From Gammaproteobacteria bacterium (GTDB lineage Bacteria > Pseudomonadota > Gammaproteobacteria > Chromatiales > Chromatiaceae): 49,383 nt of DNA. Both the position numbers and the translations under genes were made by a program. The stretch is from contig JAGRGQ010000026.1 of the NCBI GenBank assembly GCA_020445405.1, forward strand, positions 1-49,383, read 5' to 3'. The notes under the pieces were generated by a model, which saw only the letters and a program-made list of their open reading frames with translations, was not told the origin of the DNA and did not search any database. This document shows, piece after piece, positions 8,977 through 17,668 of this stretch (positions are counted from its first letter, which is position 1; each line of letters begins with the position of its first letter).

Positions 8977-9573
8977 ATGATGAAAAACATTCAAAGATTG
9001 TTGCCGCTGATCGCAACCGTCGCTTTGTTCGGGTGTACCACGACGCCGCCATCGCGTTTTTATGTGCTTACACCGCAGGCATCGGCGGTGGAGGCTTCCC
9101 GAACTGCCGATCTGGTTGTCGGCGTCGGGCCGGTGCGGCTGGTCGATTACCTGGAGCGTCCCCAGATCGTGGCACGTGACGGCGCCAACCTGCTCAGGGT
9201 GGAGGAGTTCGATCGCTGGGGCGGTACACTGGAAACCAATGTCGCCTGGGTCATGGCTGAGAATCTCTCCCGGGTGCTGGGTACGGACGCGGTGGTGACC
9301 TTTCCCTGGGAGCGTGCGGTGGTACCCCGGTTTCAGGTTGCGATCGATATCCGCCAGTTCGATCCGGCTTCCGATAACCAAGTGCGGCTGATTGCTCAAT
9401 GGAGGATTCTGGGAGACGATGACAGGGCGTTGTACGCGATTGAAAAATCCGAATTGACCGAAGTGATGGGCGGAACGGGGTTTGCTGCCCAGGTGGCGGC
9501 GCAGAGCCGGTTGCTGGCGCGTTTGAGCGAAGCGATTGCGGCAAGGATCAAGCAACTCGGATCGAGCAAGTGA
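8977..9573 (+). CDS. PqiC/DUF330-family lipoprotein (ABC-type transport auxiliary lipoprotein)
   Basis: 198-residue outer-membrane lipoprotein candidate. Seen: N-terminal signal MMKNIQRLLPLIATVALFGC with lipobox LFGC and the lipidated Cys20, then TTTPPSRFYVLTP, which is the typical opening of the PqiC/YmbA family, followed by a GPVRLVDYLERPQIVAR strand pair. PqiC partners MCE proteins PqiA/PqiB that bridge inner and outer membrane for lipid movement (established), but no MCE gene is adjacent here, so the partner must be elsewhere. The ATG pair at 8977/8980 is chosen because it gives a clean signal peptide; the frame stays open upstream. Convergent with polB. Confidence 0.85.
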   Translation: MMKNIQRLLPLIATVALFGCTTTPPSRFYVLTPQASAVEASRTADLVVGVGPVRLVDYLERPQIVARDGANLLRVEEFDRWGGTLETNVAWVMAENLSRVLGTDAVVTFPWERAVVPRFQVAIDIRQFDPASDNQVRLIAQWRILGDDDRALYAIEKSELTEVMGGTGFAAQVAAQSRLLARLSEAIAARIKQLGSSK

Positions 9574-9574
9574 A

Positions 9575-9620
9575 TGCGGCAGAAGCCTTGCGAAGCCGGT
9601 AGAGAAAAGCCGCAGCATTC
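9575..9620. terminator. Weak inverted repeat between convergent PqiC-like gene and polB
   Basis: GAATGCGGC just after the pqiC stop can pair with GCC-GCA-GCATTC about 30 bases later, with a bulge. There is no clear T-run on either side. Its position between convergent genes suggests a two-way terminator; the evidence is weak. Confidence 0.25.
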
Positions 9621-9665
9621 GCGGAAAGTGCTTTTGTGCGTGACGGTGCGGGGCCCTGCGTCTGT

Positions 9666-11963
9666 TTAGAACAGATTCATCTGATCCGCGGTGATCCCTT
9701 CGAAGCTGTCACCGATGAAGTGCAGTATGCCATCGGCCGCCGGCGCCAGCTGGCGATCTATGTAGTGCTGATAATCGATGGCGCTCGGGTTATGCCCGGC
9801 GGGTTCGGGACCGTTGACGGTAATCAGGTAGTTGATCCAGCCTCCGACTTTTTTGGCTTTACGCGCCGCCTGCACATGCTGCGGAATATTGTGCCGGTAT
9901 TCGTCGAGACTGCGCCTCAGACGTTTGCGGTAGACCAGCTTGTCGTCCAGTTCACCGGCTTTCAGTGCACTCAGTGTTGCTCGTACATACTCCCGGTACG
10001 GCAGGTTGAAGAACACCCTGCGATACAGCTCCCGCTGAAAGCCACGGGCAAGCGGCGTCCAGTCGCTGCGCACACTCTCCAGCCCCTTGAATCTCAGTTC
10101 AAACTCGCCGCGGCTGTTGCGGACATAGCCGGCGTAGCGTTTCTTGCTACCGGTTTCCGAGCCGCGGATGGTGGGCATCAAGAAACGGATAAAGTGGGTT
10201 TCAAACTCTATCTCCAGGAACGACTCCAACCTGAAATCCCGTTGCAACTGCTCGTTCCACCATTGGTTGAGTTCCAGTGCCAGCCTGTGTCCGGTTTCGT
10301 TTGCCTGCTGTTCTGCGAAACCGGGTCCAAGCAGAACGAACAGCGAATCGGTATCACCGTAAATGACCGGATGTCCCTGCTGCTCCAGCCAGTCGCGGCT
10401 GCGGGTGATGATCTGATGGCCGCGCCGGGTGATGCTGCTGGCGAGTTGCGGATCGTAGAAGCGGCAGCCGCTGGATCCGAGCACGCCGTAAAACGAGTTC
10501 ATGATGATTTTCACCGCCTGTGAAAGCGCGTTGTTACTCTCGCGTTTGGCCAGATCCCGCTGCCGCCACAGGTCGGTGATGATCTCAGGCAGGATACTCT
10601 GCGTACGCGAAAACCGTGCATTGAGAAAACCCGGCACCGGATCCGCCCCCGGGCGCGCCATACCAAGCGGGTCGATGCGGTAGGTGCGGATAATGCTCGG
10701 ATAGAGGCTCTTGAAGTCGAGCACCAGGACGTTGTCGTAGAGACCGGGTTGAGAGTCCATGACATAGCCCCCCGGACTGGAGGTGTCGAAGCTGCGCGCA
10801 CCGATGTCCATTGCCACCGCGCCGGCGCGGTGCAGCCGCGGCAGGTAGAGGTTGTCGAAAGCGGCAACGGAACCACCCTGGCGTCCCAGCGGCAGCCCGG
10901 TCATGCACGCGCGCTGCAGGCAAAAATTGATCAGATCAGTCTGGGCAAAAATCGACTCCACCAGCCGACAGTCCTCCAGATTATAGGCTGCAAGTATGGG
11001 CCGCTGTTCACGGAACAGACGCCGGATCTCGGCAATTTTGTCTCTGCTGTCGATCAGTTTACCCCTGCCCAGCAGTTCGTGCGCCACATGGTTGAGGCTG
11101 AAACTCTGAAATGACCAGAATGCGGCGCGCAGGTTGTCGATCCCGTCGAGTGCGACGCGGCCGGGGATGGAAGCGATGCGCTGCTGTCCCGCCTGTTGCG
11201 GCTGCAGGATCGCGGCGGTCTCGCCGCCACGTCCGAGCTGAAAATCGATATGCAGCCGGCGACAGCGCCATGCCAGGTAATCGAGGTCGAAATTGACCAG
11301 ATTCCAGCCCAGAATCAGGTCCGGGTCAATACGCGCGAATTCGTGCAGAAATCCTCTCAGTAACGCCTCTTCGTCGGCATACCAGGTCACCGGCAGGGCG
11401 CTTGGCCACGCCTCAGCCTCGCCCTGCATCAGGACCGCCTCCACGCCCGCACCGCAATAGGCGATGGAGAGAACCTCGCCCCGCATACCGTCGGTTTCGA
11501 TATCCAGGCTCAAATAGCTCAGCTCTGGCTGCAGCGTGGCGGGTTTCAGCGCTGCGTTGGCCAATTGCCGGTAACCGCACCTGGATGTGATTTCTCCCCG
11601 GGCGCTGAAGCCTGCGGTAACGAATCGCTCCATCAGGAACCGATCCGTTGGTTTTATATCCGATTCATAGAGCAGCAGGCCGTTGTCGGATGCGGTTTTC
11701 CGCGCCCGCTGCAGCTGGCTCTGTTGCTTAAAGTAGAGCCCATCTACCGGCTCTCCCCGAAGATCGGTCAGTGCAAGCGGTTTTCTCTTACAGCCGAAGC
11801 CCGCGGGAAGTTGCGCATGCCGATTGACGAAACAGACCGCCTGCTGATTGGGGTAGTGCAGGCGGACGGGGCCGTCCGGCGTCCAGGCCCAGAACGACAG
11901 ATCAACACCCGATGGGGTATCGCGCCATTGACGGGTCAACATAAAACCCGAGATACGCTCCAC
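9666..11963 (-). CDS. polB: DNA polymerase II (family B)
   Basis: SOS-type proofreading/translesion polymerase in E. coli; cytosolic. 765 residues, near the E. coli length of 783. Seen: start GFMLTRQWRDTPSGVDLSFW closely parallels the E. coli PolB start, supporting the ATG at 11963; Exo I motif LSLDIETDG with Asp154/Glu156; polymerase motif A DFKSLYPSI with Asp416; motif C YGDTDS with Asp537 and Asp539; a KKRYAGY-type segment near residue 610. The start lies 3 bases after the ybbP stop, so it is the last gene of a ybbA-ybbP-polB operon. No LexA box was recognised directly upstream, as expected for an internal gene. Confidence 0.97.
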   Translation of the reverse strand: MERISGFMLTRQWRDTPSGVDLSFWAWTPDGPVRLHYPNQQAVCFVNRHAQLPAGFGCKRKPLALTDLRGEPVDGLYFKQQSQLQRARKTASDNGLLLYESDIKPTDRFLMERFVTAGFSARGEITSRCGYRQLANAALKPATLQPELSYLSLDIETDGMRGEVLSIAYCGAGVEAVLMQGEAEAWPSALPVTWYADEEALLRGFLHEFARIDPDLILGWNLVNFDLDYLAWRCRRLHIDFQLGRGGETAAILQPQQAGQQRIASIPGRVALDGIDNLRAAFWSFQSFSLNHVAHELLGRGKLIDSRDKIAEIRRLFREQRPILAAYNLEDCRLVESIFAQTDLINFCLQRACMTGLPLGRQGGSVAAFDNLYLPRLHRAGAVAMDIGARSFDTSSPGGYVMDSQPGLYDNVLVLDFKSLYPSIIRTYRIDPLGMARPGADPVPGFLNARFSRTQSILPEIITDLWRQRDLAKRESNNALSQAVKIIMNSFYGVLGSSGCRFYDPQLASSITRRGHQIITRSRDWLEQQGHPVIYGDTDSLFVLLGPGFAEQQANETGHRLALELNQWWNEQLQRDFRLESFLEIEFETHFIRFLMPTIRGSETGSKKRYAGYVRNSRGEFELRFKGLESVRSDWTPLARGFQRELYRRVFFNLPYREYVRATLSALKAGELDDKLVYRKRLRRSLDEYRHNIPQHVQAARKAKKVGGWINYLITVNGPEPAGHNPSAIDYQHYIDRQLAPAADGILHFIGDSFEGITADQMNLF

Positions 11964-11966
11964 TAC

Positions 11967-14456
11967 TCAGGCTTCACGCAGTGTGTGCAGCGGCGGGCGC
12001 ACAGCGAACGGATAGGTGGCGGCCACGCCGGCGACAGCGACTCCGATGCCGCCGCCGAGTGTGCCCGCGAGCCACAGCCAGGGGTTAACCCGATAAGCCA
12101 GCGCGAACAGTTCATCGGCGATTACCCACCCGGTAATGCTGGCGCAGAGGCTGGCCAGCGCGCCCGCGAGCAGGCCCAGCACCATAAATTCGATCGCGGT
12201 CGCCAGCAGCAGGCGACTGCGCTTCAGTCCCAACGTACGCAGAATTGCCGACTCCTGGCGGCGGTGTTCCCGGCTGGCCTGGATGCCCGCGTAGAGCACC
12301 AGCAGACCCGCTGCCAGCGTGAACAGAAAAACATACTCCACGGCGATGGATCCACGCGCCATGATTTCGCGTATCTGCTGCAGCAATGCGCTGACGTCAA
12401 TCACGGTTACCTCGGGGAAATTTCTGACCAGATCGGATACCAACTTCTCGTTGCCGGGCTGCAGGTAGAAACTGGTGATGAAGCTGGTGGGGTAGTCGCG
12501 CAACAGTCCGGGCGTGGCGATGACAAAAAAGTTGGGTCTGAAAGAGTCCCAGCGTACCGAGCGGAGATTGCTCACGCGACCGCTGATTCGACTGCCCGCC
12601 AGATCGAAGGTGAGGCGGTCGTCAAGTTGAATGCCGAGTTTTTTGGCGAGGCCCTGTTCTACAGAGAACAGCGGTTCGTCCAATTCGTCATCCCGCCACC
12701 ATCGGCCCGAGACAACACGATTGTCCGGCTGCATCGACTTGGCGTGGGAGAGGTTGAACTCCCGCTCCACCAGCCGCTGGGCATCCTTATTCTGGTAGCT
12801 CTCAGGGGAAATGCTGCGGTCGTTGACAGCGGTGAGCCTGGCTCTGAGCATCGGATAGATGTCGCCTCCGCCGCCGGTTCGCCGGGCGAGAAATTGCTGC
12901 AGTGGAGCGACGCTGTCGGGTTGGATATTGATCAGAAACTGGTTGGGCGCCTGCGCAGGAATCGTCCGCTCCCAGGTGTCGAGCAGGTCCACCCGGACCA
13001 GCGTCAGCAGCAGCAGTGCCATGATGCCCAGGCCGAATCCGGCCATCTGCAGGCTGGTCATCACCGGGCTACGCGCCAATCCCGCCAGACCGTAACGCCA
13101 TATGGCGTTGCTGTGGTGACGCAGCGGTGTGAGTATTGCCACCATCACCCATGCCACCGACAACAGCAGCGCCAGGGTAAGCAGGGTTCCCAGCAATACC
13201 AGCAGCGCGAGCTTGAACTCACCCGCCTGCCACAGCATCAGAAGCCCCATGGCTGCAACAGCGCAAAGCGCCAGAATCCAGCTTGCGGTGGGCGCAACGT
13301 TGAGATCACGCCGCAGTACCCGCAATGGTGACACCGATCCCAGACGGAAAACGGGTGGCAATGTGAAACCCAGCAGGGTTATCAGGCCGGTACCTGCGCC
13401 GATGGCAAGCGGAAGGGGTCCCGGTGCGGGAAGTTCGGCGGTAAACCATTCACCGACCAGGGCGGCGAGCACAAACTGAGCAGCGAATCCCAACAGTATG
13501 CCGAACAGACTCGCTGTCAGCGCCAGCAGCAGCAGCCGTATCAACAGAACCTTCAGCAGCAGCGCCCGGCTGGCGCCCAGGCAGCGCAAAATAGCACTGG
13601 CGTCAGCCTGACGTTCGACAAAGCGGCGGCTGGAGAGGGCTACGGCGGCACTCGCGATCAGCACCGTCACCAGCGCCGCCAGACCGAGAAAACGGCTGCC
13701 CCGATCCAGCGCATTGCGCAGCGCCGGGCGGGCGTTGCTCATATCGGAGAGCCGGATATTTTCATCCAGATGCGTCTCGATCCAACTCCGGTACGCGGCA
13801 ATTTCAGCCTGATCGCCGGCAATGAGTAGACGGTGGTGGACCCGGCTGGCCGGCGTAACGAGTCCGGTTGAGGGAATGTCCGTCAACGCGAGCAGCACGC
13901 TCGGACCCAGCCTGAACATGTTTGAGGCTTCACCGGTATCGCGGCTGATGACGCCGGAAAGGAGGAATTCCCGTTCCCCCAGCGAGAGGCGGCCGCCGGT
14001 AGTCAGATCCAGCGCCGCCAGCAGGCGGGGGTCGGCCCAGATCTCGCCGGCTTGCGGGATCTTTTGAGCAATCCGTTCGGCGCCGCCGGCTGCTGCGCGT
14101 ATTCTCAGTTCGCCGCGCAGCGGATAACCCGGGCTGACCGCCTTGACCATCACCAGTTGCGTCCGGTCGCCATGCAGCACCGCACTGGGGAAGCCCAGCA
14201 CTTCGGCTGTTTTCAGATCGAGAGCGTGGGCTTTCTCCCGGTAACTGTCGGGGATCGGGTCATGGCTGGACAGAACCAGGTCGGCTGCCAGAGACTCTCC
14301 GGCCTGCAGCTCCATCGCCTGACCCACGCGGTCGGTAAAAAAACCGACCGCGGTAACCGCCGTCACTGACAGCATCAGGGAGATCGCAAGCAGCCGCAGT
14401 TCGCTGTTGCGCCAATCGCGGCGGAACAGTCGCAGGGCAAATGAAATAGCGATCAT
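11967..14456 (-). CDS. ybbP: ABC transporter permease, YbbP/FtsX-type
   Basis: 829-residue inner-membrane permease with two FtsX-like domains. Seen: N-terminal helix after FRRDWRNSELRLLAISLML, a large periplasmic domain (about 45-250), then helix clusters around 260-450 and 690-820, including VLRRDLNVAPTASW and the typical YAGIQASREHRRQESAILRTLG stretch that precedes the last helices. The ATG at 14456 overlaps the ybbA stop as ATGA, which fixes the start; an upstream extension in frame is not needed. YbbAP is a MacB/LolCDE-superfamily exporter of unknown substrate, classically encoded opposite tesA (established synteny). Here polB has been appended to the operon. Confidence 0.92.
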   Translation of the reverse strand: MIAISFALRLFRRDWRNSELRLLAISLMLSVTAVTAVGFFTDRVGQAMELQAGESLAADLVLSSHDPIPDSYREKAHALDLKTAEVLGFPSAVLHGDRTQLVMVKAVSPGYPLRGELRIRAAAGGAERIAQKIPQAGEIWADPRLLAALDLTTGGRLSLGEREFLLSGVISRDTGEASNMFRLGPSVLLALTDIPSTGLVTPASRVHHRLLIAGDQAEIAAYRSWIETHLDENIRLSDMSNARPALRNALDRGSRFLGLAALVTVLIASAAVALSSRRFVERQADASAILRCLGASRALLLKVLLIRLLLLALTASLFGILLGFAAQFVLAALVGEWFTAELPAPGPLPLAIGAGTGLITLLGFTLPPVFRLGSVSPLRVLRRDLNVAPTASWILALCAVAAMGLLMLWQAGEFKLALLVLLGTLLTLALLLSVAWVMVAILTPLRHHSNAIWRYGLAGLARSPVMTSLQMAGFGLGIMALLLLTLVRVDLLDTWERTIPAQAPNQFLINIQPDSVAPLQQFLARRTGGGGDIYPMLRARLTAVNDRSISPESYQNKDAQRLVEREFNLSHAKSMQPDNRVVSGRWWRDDELDEPLFSVEQGLAKKLGIQLDDRLTFDLAGSRISGRVSNLRSVRWDSFRPNFFVIATPGLLRDYPTSFITSFYLQPGNEKLVSDLVRNFPEVTVIDVSALLQQIREIMARGSIAVEYVFLFTLAAGLLVLYAGIQASREHRRQESAILRTLGLKRSRLLLATAIEFMVLGLLAGALASLCASITGWVIADELFALAYRVNPWLWLAGTLGGGIGVAVAGVAATYPFAVRPPLHTLREA

Positions 14457-15136
14457 ACCGCTGTCTCCAGACGGCCGTTCTCCAATAGCATACGACGGTC
14501 GCAACGAGCGGCCAGATGTGCGTCATGCGTCACCAACAGCAGTCCCGCGTCAGACTGTTGGCGCAGTTGAAAAATGAGTTCGGAGATGCGCCTTCCAGTT
14601 GCCTGATCGAGACTGCCGGTGGGCTCGTCTGCAAACAGCAGCAGCGGCTGGGTTGCGAATGCCCGGGCGATGGCCACCCGCTGCTGCTCTCCGCCTGAGA
14701 GTTGACCTGGATAGTGGTGCAGACGTTGCGAAAGCTCAACCTGGGACAGCGCCGCTTCGGCAATGGGTCTCGGTTTTGACTCGCCGGCGAGTTCCAGTGG
14801 CAGCATCACATTTTCCAGTGCGGTCATTCCCGGCAACAGTTGAAACGACTGGAATACGAACCCAACCCGCCCCGCACGCAGCGCCGCACGACCGTCTTCA
14901 TCCAGTTCGCCCAAATCCTCGCCGAACAGCCTGATCTCGCCACTGCTGGCATCGTCGAGTCCGGCCAGCAGCCCCAGCAGCGTCGATTTTCCGGATCCGG
15001 AAGCACCCAGAATGGCGACGGCCTCTCCCGCGGCAAGCTCAAAGTTGACATCCTGAAGAATATCGATGCGTCCAGCGGGAGCATCGATATTTTTACTCAA
15101 CCGTCGGGCGAAGACTGGGTTAGAATCGGTGACCAT
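14453..15136 (-). CDS. ybbA: ABC transporter ATP-binding protein, YbbA/LolD-type
   Basis: 227-residue ATPase for the YbbP permease. Seen: Walker [10 protein letters not shown] at 44-52, [20 protein letters not shown]-loop region, signature [14 protein letters not shown], Walker [14 protein letters not shown] and switch His in [10 protein letters not shown]. The ATG at 15136 shares the palindrome CATG with the tesA ATG at 15135 on the other strand, so there is no intergenic space and each gene's promoter must lie inside its neighbour. A later in-frame TTG (residue 13) is possible but would shorten the protein relative to E. coli YbbA. Confidence 0.93.
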   Translation of the reverse strand: MVTDSNPVFARRLSKNIDAPAGRIDILQDVNFELAAGEAVAILGASGSGKSTLLGLLAGLDDASSGEIRLFGEDLGELDEDGRAALRAGRVGFVFQSFQLLPGMTALENVMLPLELAGESKPRPIAEAALSQVELSQRLHHYPGQLSGGEQQRVAIARAFATQPLLLFADEPTGSLDQATGRRISELIFQLRQQSDAGLLLVTHDAHLAARCDRRMLLENGRLETAV

Positions 15137-15755
15137 GAAAAAACTGCTCCTGTTGTTTCTAGTAATGATTCACACTGTTTGTCAGGCCGACTCGCCGCCG
15201 GTCATTCTGGTCCTGGGCGACAGTCTCAGCGCCGCTCACGGTATCGAGCGGGAAAGCGGGTGGGTGAATCTGCTGCAATCCCGACTGCGGGCCGAGGGTT
15301 ACTCCCACCGGGTTGTAAACGCCAGCATCTCAGGCGATACCACGGCCAGCGGCGTCAATCGACTGCCCCAGGCGCTGCAGCGCTTCCGGCCAAGTATCCT
15401 TGTTCTGGAACTCGGCAGCAACGACGGTCTGCGCGGTCTGGATTTCGGCACTATCCGAAACAATCTGGCCTCAATGATCGATCTTGCCCGCAAAAACGGC
15501 TGCAGCGTGCTGCTGCTCGGGATGCGTATGCCACCAAATTTCGGCAAGGCGTTCACCGAAAGGTTCCATGCCATCTTCACTGCACTGTCTCGGGAGAAAT
15601 CGGTGCCTCTGGTGTCATTCCTTCTGGAGGGCGTGGTGGATCAGCCAACTTGGATGCAGGAAGATAGATTGCACCCGACAGCGCTGGCACAGCCTAAAAT
15701 GCTGGAGAATGTCTGGCCATCGCTTCAGCCGCTGCTTCAGGGGATCTCAAAATAG
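15135..15755 (+). CDS. tesA: Arylesterase / acyl-CoA thioesterase I, SGNH hydrolase
   Basis: 206-residue exported multifunctional esterase (thioesterase I/protease I/lysophospholipase L1 in E. coli). Seen: signal peptide [18 protein letters not shown], then block I GDSLS with nucleophile Ser30, block III Gly/Asn oxyanion region GSNDGLRG, and block V DRLHP with Asp177 and His180 completing the triad. GGTGA lies just before the ATG. It is divergent from ybbA with overlapping start codons, the same partner as in E. coli. Its 3' end overlaps the convergent phytase-like gene by 19 bases. Confidence 0.95.
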   Translation: MKKLLLLFLVMIHTVCQADSPPVILVLGDSLSAAHGIERESGWVNLLQSRLRAEGYSHRVVNASISGDTTASGVNRLPQALQRFRPSILVLELGSNDGLRGLDFGTIRNNLASMIDLARKNGCSVLLLGMRMPPNFGKAFTERFHAIFTALSREKSVPLVSFLLEGVVDQPTWMQEDRLHPTALAQPKMLENVWPSLQPLLQGISK

Positions 15756-16696
15756 AGCAGCTGGGTCTGCAGATAGCTTGCACCGCCGTCATCGCTCACC
15801 ATGAAAAACCGCTTGCCCCGATGATGGGTGAGCCCTTCGAGGTTTTGCGTCTGCCACCCCTGGGTACTGTCGAAGCGGGCGAGCAGTTTGGTGGCGAGTA
15901 TCGAATTGGCATTCTCCTCGCGCGGATGGGCGCTGGACAGCGTGATCACCAGCGGTTCGAATATGGAGCTGAAGGCTCTCTCCAGAATAATCAGCGTGCC
16001 GTCATCGAGCGCCTCAAGCGCGACGAGCGCACCATGCGGCTCCAGCGGCTGGTAGTACCAGCTTTGTCCGGATTGGCTGAAAATCGGAATGGCGCCACCC
16101 TTTGCCGAGATTTCCGGACCCGTCATATAGCCAAATACCGGGTGCCGGGCAAGCGCCTCCAGACCCTTGTTGCCATTCACGTAAAAACGCGGGTTACGCA
16201 GCGCCAGCGGCATTTTTACCGGGCGTTGGTACTCCCCCTCGGGAGAGTAAAGATCCACCCGGTTGGAGAGTTCGAACGAAATCGCGAGCAGGCTGTCGCC
16301 GCGTATGCCGTTACTGCCATTCATCAGGGCCAGCCCTTCCGCATCCCGATTGAATTTACGCAGTTTCTTCCCGCCGCTGTCGCGCAGCCGAAAGTGACGG
16401 AGCAGGTTGGCACCGACCAGCAGATCATGCGCTATGACCGGCTGCAGATGGAGCAGTACTCCCCGGTCCGTCACGCCATAAAGAATTTCCTCGTCCTCGT
16501 CCCAAGCCAGATCGGACAGCTCTGCCAGTTCCGGACGGCCCCGTAGCGTGAGTGCTCCCAGCAGCTTTATACCCATGTACCTGTCGCCAGCTGCAAACTG
16601 CGTGGAAAGCTGCAACGGATAGCCTACATCCCGTGCGTCCGACAATCGGGAGAAGAACAGAATTATCAGGAACAGCAGGAAGGCGTAACGGTACAT
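15737..16696 (-). CDS. Esterase-like activity of phytase family protein (exported)
   Basis: About 319 residues. Seen: N-terminal hydrophobic signal YAFLLFLIILFFSRLSDA, then a beta-propeller-like protein with SDLAWDEDEEILYGVTDRG, FNRDAEGLAL, SFELSNRVDLY and NLEGLTHHRGKRFFMVSDDGG, the repeated 'E-G-L' and 'DDGG' elements typical of the phytase-like PF13449 family. The substrate is unknown; the family is usually periplasmic. ATG 16696 is chosen; a GTG at 16714 would add six residues and cannot be excluded. Convergent with tesA (19-base overlap), divergent from the MotA-like gene with about 100 bases between. Confidence 0.8.
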   Translation of the reverse strand: MYRYAFLLFLIILFFSRLSDARDVGYPLQLSTQFAAGDRYMGIKLLGALTLRGRPELAELSDLAWDEDEEILYGVTDRGVLLHLQPVIAHDLLVGANLLRHFRLRDSGGKKLRKFNRDAEGLALMNGSNGIRGDSLLAISFELSNRVDLYSPEGEYQRPVKMPLALRNPRFYVNGNKGLEALARHPVFGYMTGPEISAKGGAIPIFSQSGQSWYYQPLEPHGALVALEALDDGTLIILERAFSSIFEPLVITLSSAHPREENANSILATKLLARFDSTQGWQTQNLEGLTHHRGKRFFMVSDDGGASYLQTQLLYFEIP

Positions 16697-16798
16697 GGAA
16701 TCTGTGATAAGCACCTTGGGTTATGGTATGTTGGCGCGAAAATAACACATTGATGCAGCCGGTGTAATGCGCGGTTGCGGGAAACTCGGGATACCTGC

Positions 16799-17647
16799 AT
16801 GAGCAACCCAAAACATACGATTTTCTGGATGCTGGTCTACCTGGTCATCGTCGGCGTGATCTGCGCACTGCTGTATCGGCCCCTGGAGTCGGCCTTTATG
16901 GCGAACTGGGTATTCAACGGTTTGATATCCGGCGTACTCCTGGTGGGCGTGCTCATTACTTTTCGTCAGGTACTGATCCTGAGGCCGGAGCTGGAGTGGA
17001 TCAAGGTATTCAGAACCGGTCAGACCGGACTCTCGGTAACCCAGGCGCCGCGTCTGCTTAAACCGCTGGCGAAAAGCCTCGACAGCCATGTCAAGCATGA
17101 CCGGTTCAGCATGTCCGCACTGTCGCTGCGCACCGTGCTCGACGGTATCCGTGCACGGCTGGATGAGTCGCGTGAAATTTCCCGCTATATGATCGGCCTG
17201 CTGATATTTCTTGGGCTGCTGGGCACCTTCTGGGGACTGCTCGGCACCATCGAATCGGTCGGCCAGGTGATTCTCGGACTGGACGTTGGGCAGCGGAATT
17301 TCACCGAGGTGTTCGCCGAACTGAAAGGCGGACTGCTGAAACCACTGGCGGGTATGGGCACCGCGTTCAGCTCCTCGCTGTTTGGTTTGGGAGGATCCCT
17401 GGTGCTGGGCTTTCTCGATATCCAGGCCGGCCATGCGCAGAACCGGTTCTATGACGGTCTGGAGGAGTGGCTGTCGGGCATGACCCATTTTATTGACGCA
17501 CCGGATACCATGGAGGAGGTGGAGATGACATCCACCCGGGGCAGGTATGAGGATCTGTCGAATGTCGTGACCGAGCTGCAGAAAGAGAATCAGCTTCTGC
17601 GGGAACTGCTCAACGACGAAGTTTCAAAAACCGACCGATCCGAGTAA
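16799..17647 (+). CDS. MotA/TolQ/ExbB-type proton channel family protein
   Basis: 282-residue inner-membrane protein. Seen: two N-terminal helices (about 10-26 and 40-60), a cytoplasmic loop with HDRFSMSALSLRTVLDGIRARLDESRE, then two strong helices LLIFLGLLGTFWGLLGTI and MGTAFSSSLFGLGGSLVLGF, the conserved pore-lining arrangement of MotA/TolQ proteins, and a C-terminal helical tail. Paired 21 bases later with a MotB/OmpA-like gene, so the two probably form a proton-driven 5:2 type complex (family knowledge; inference here). No flagellar, tol-pal or exbD genes are nearby. ZorA of the Zorya defence system is an alternative homologue, but ZorA has a very long tail and the ZorC/ZorD genes are absent. 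ATG 16799 preferred over TTG 16775. Confidence 0.82.
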   Translation: MSNPKHTIFWMLVYLVIVGVICALLYRPLESAFMANWVFNGLISGVLLVGVLITFRQVLILRPELEWIKVFRTGQTGLSVTQAPRLLKPLAKSLDSHVKHDRFSMSALSLRTVLDGIRARLDESREISRYMIGLLIFLGLLGTFWGLLGTIESVGQVILGLDVGQRNFTEVFAELKGGLLKPLAGMGTAFSSSLFGLGGSLVLGFLDIQAGHAQNRFYDGLEEWLSGMTHFIDAPDTMEEVEMTSTRGRYEDLSNVVTELQKENQLLRELLNDEVSKTDRSE

Positions 17648-17668
17648 CCGCACTCCAGGGTCCCAACC

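Noticed and set aside
9636-10523. Long plus-strand open frame over the polB gene
   Set aside because: It is antisense to the conserved polymerase core, has no family resemblance, and its reading is a by-product of polB codon use.
11565-13331. 588-codon plus-strand open frame over polB and ybbP
   Set aside because: Antisense to two well-recognised genes. Composition is rich in Gln/Arg/His as expected from a shadow of GC-rich coding DNA.
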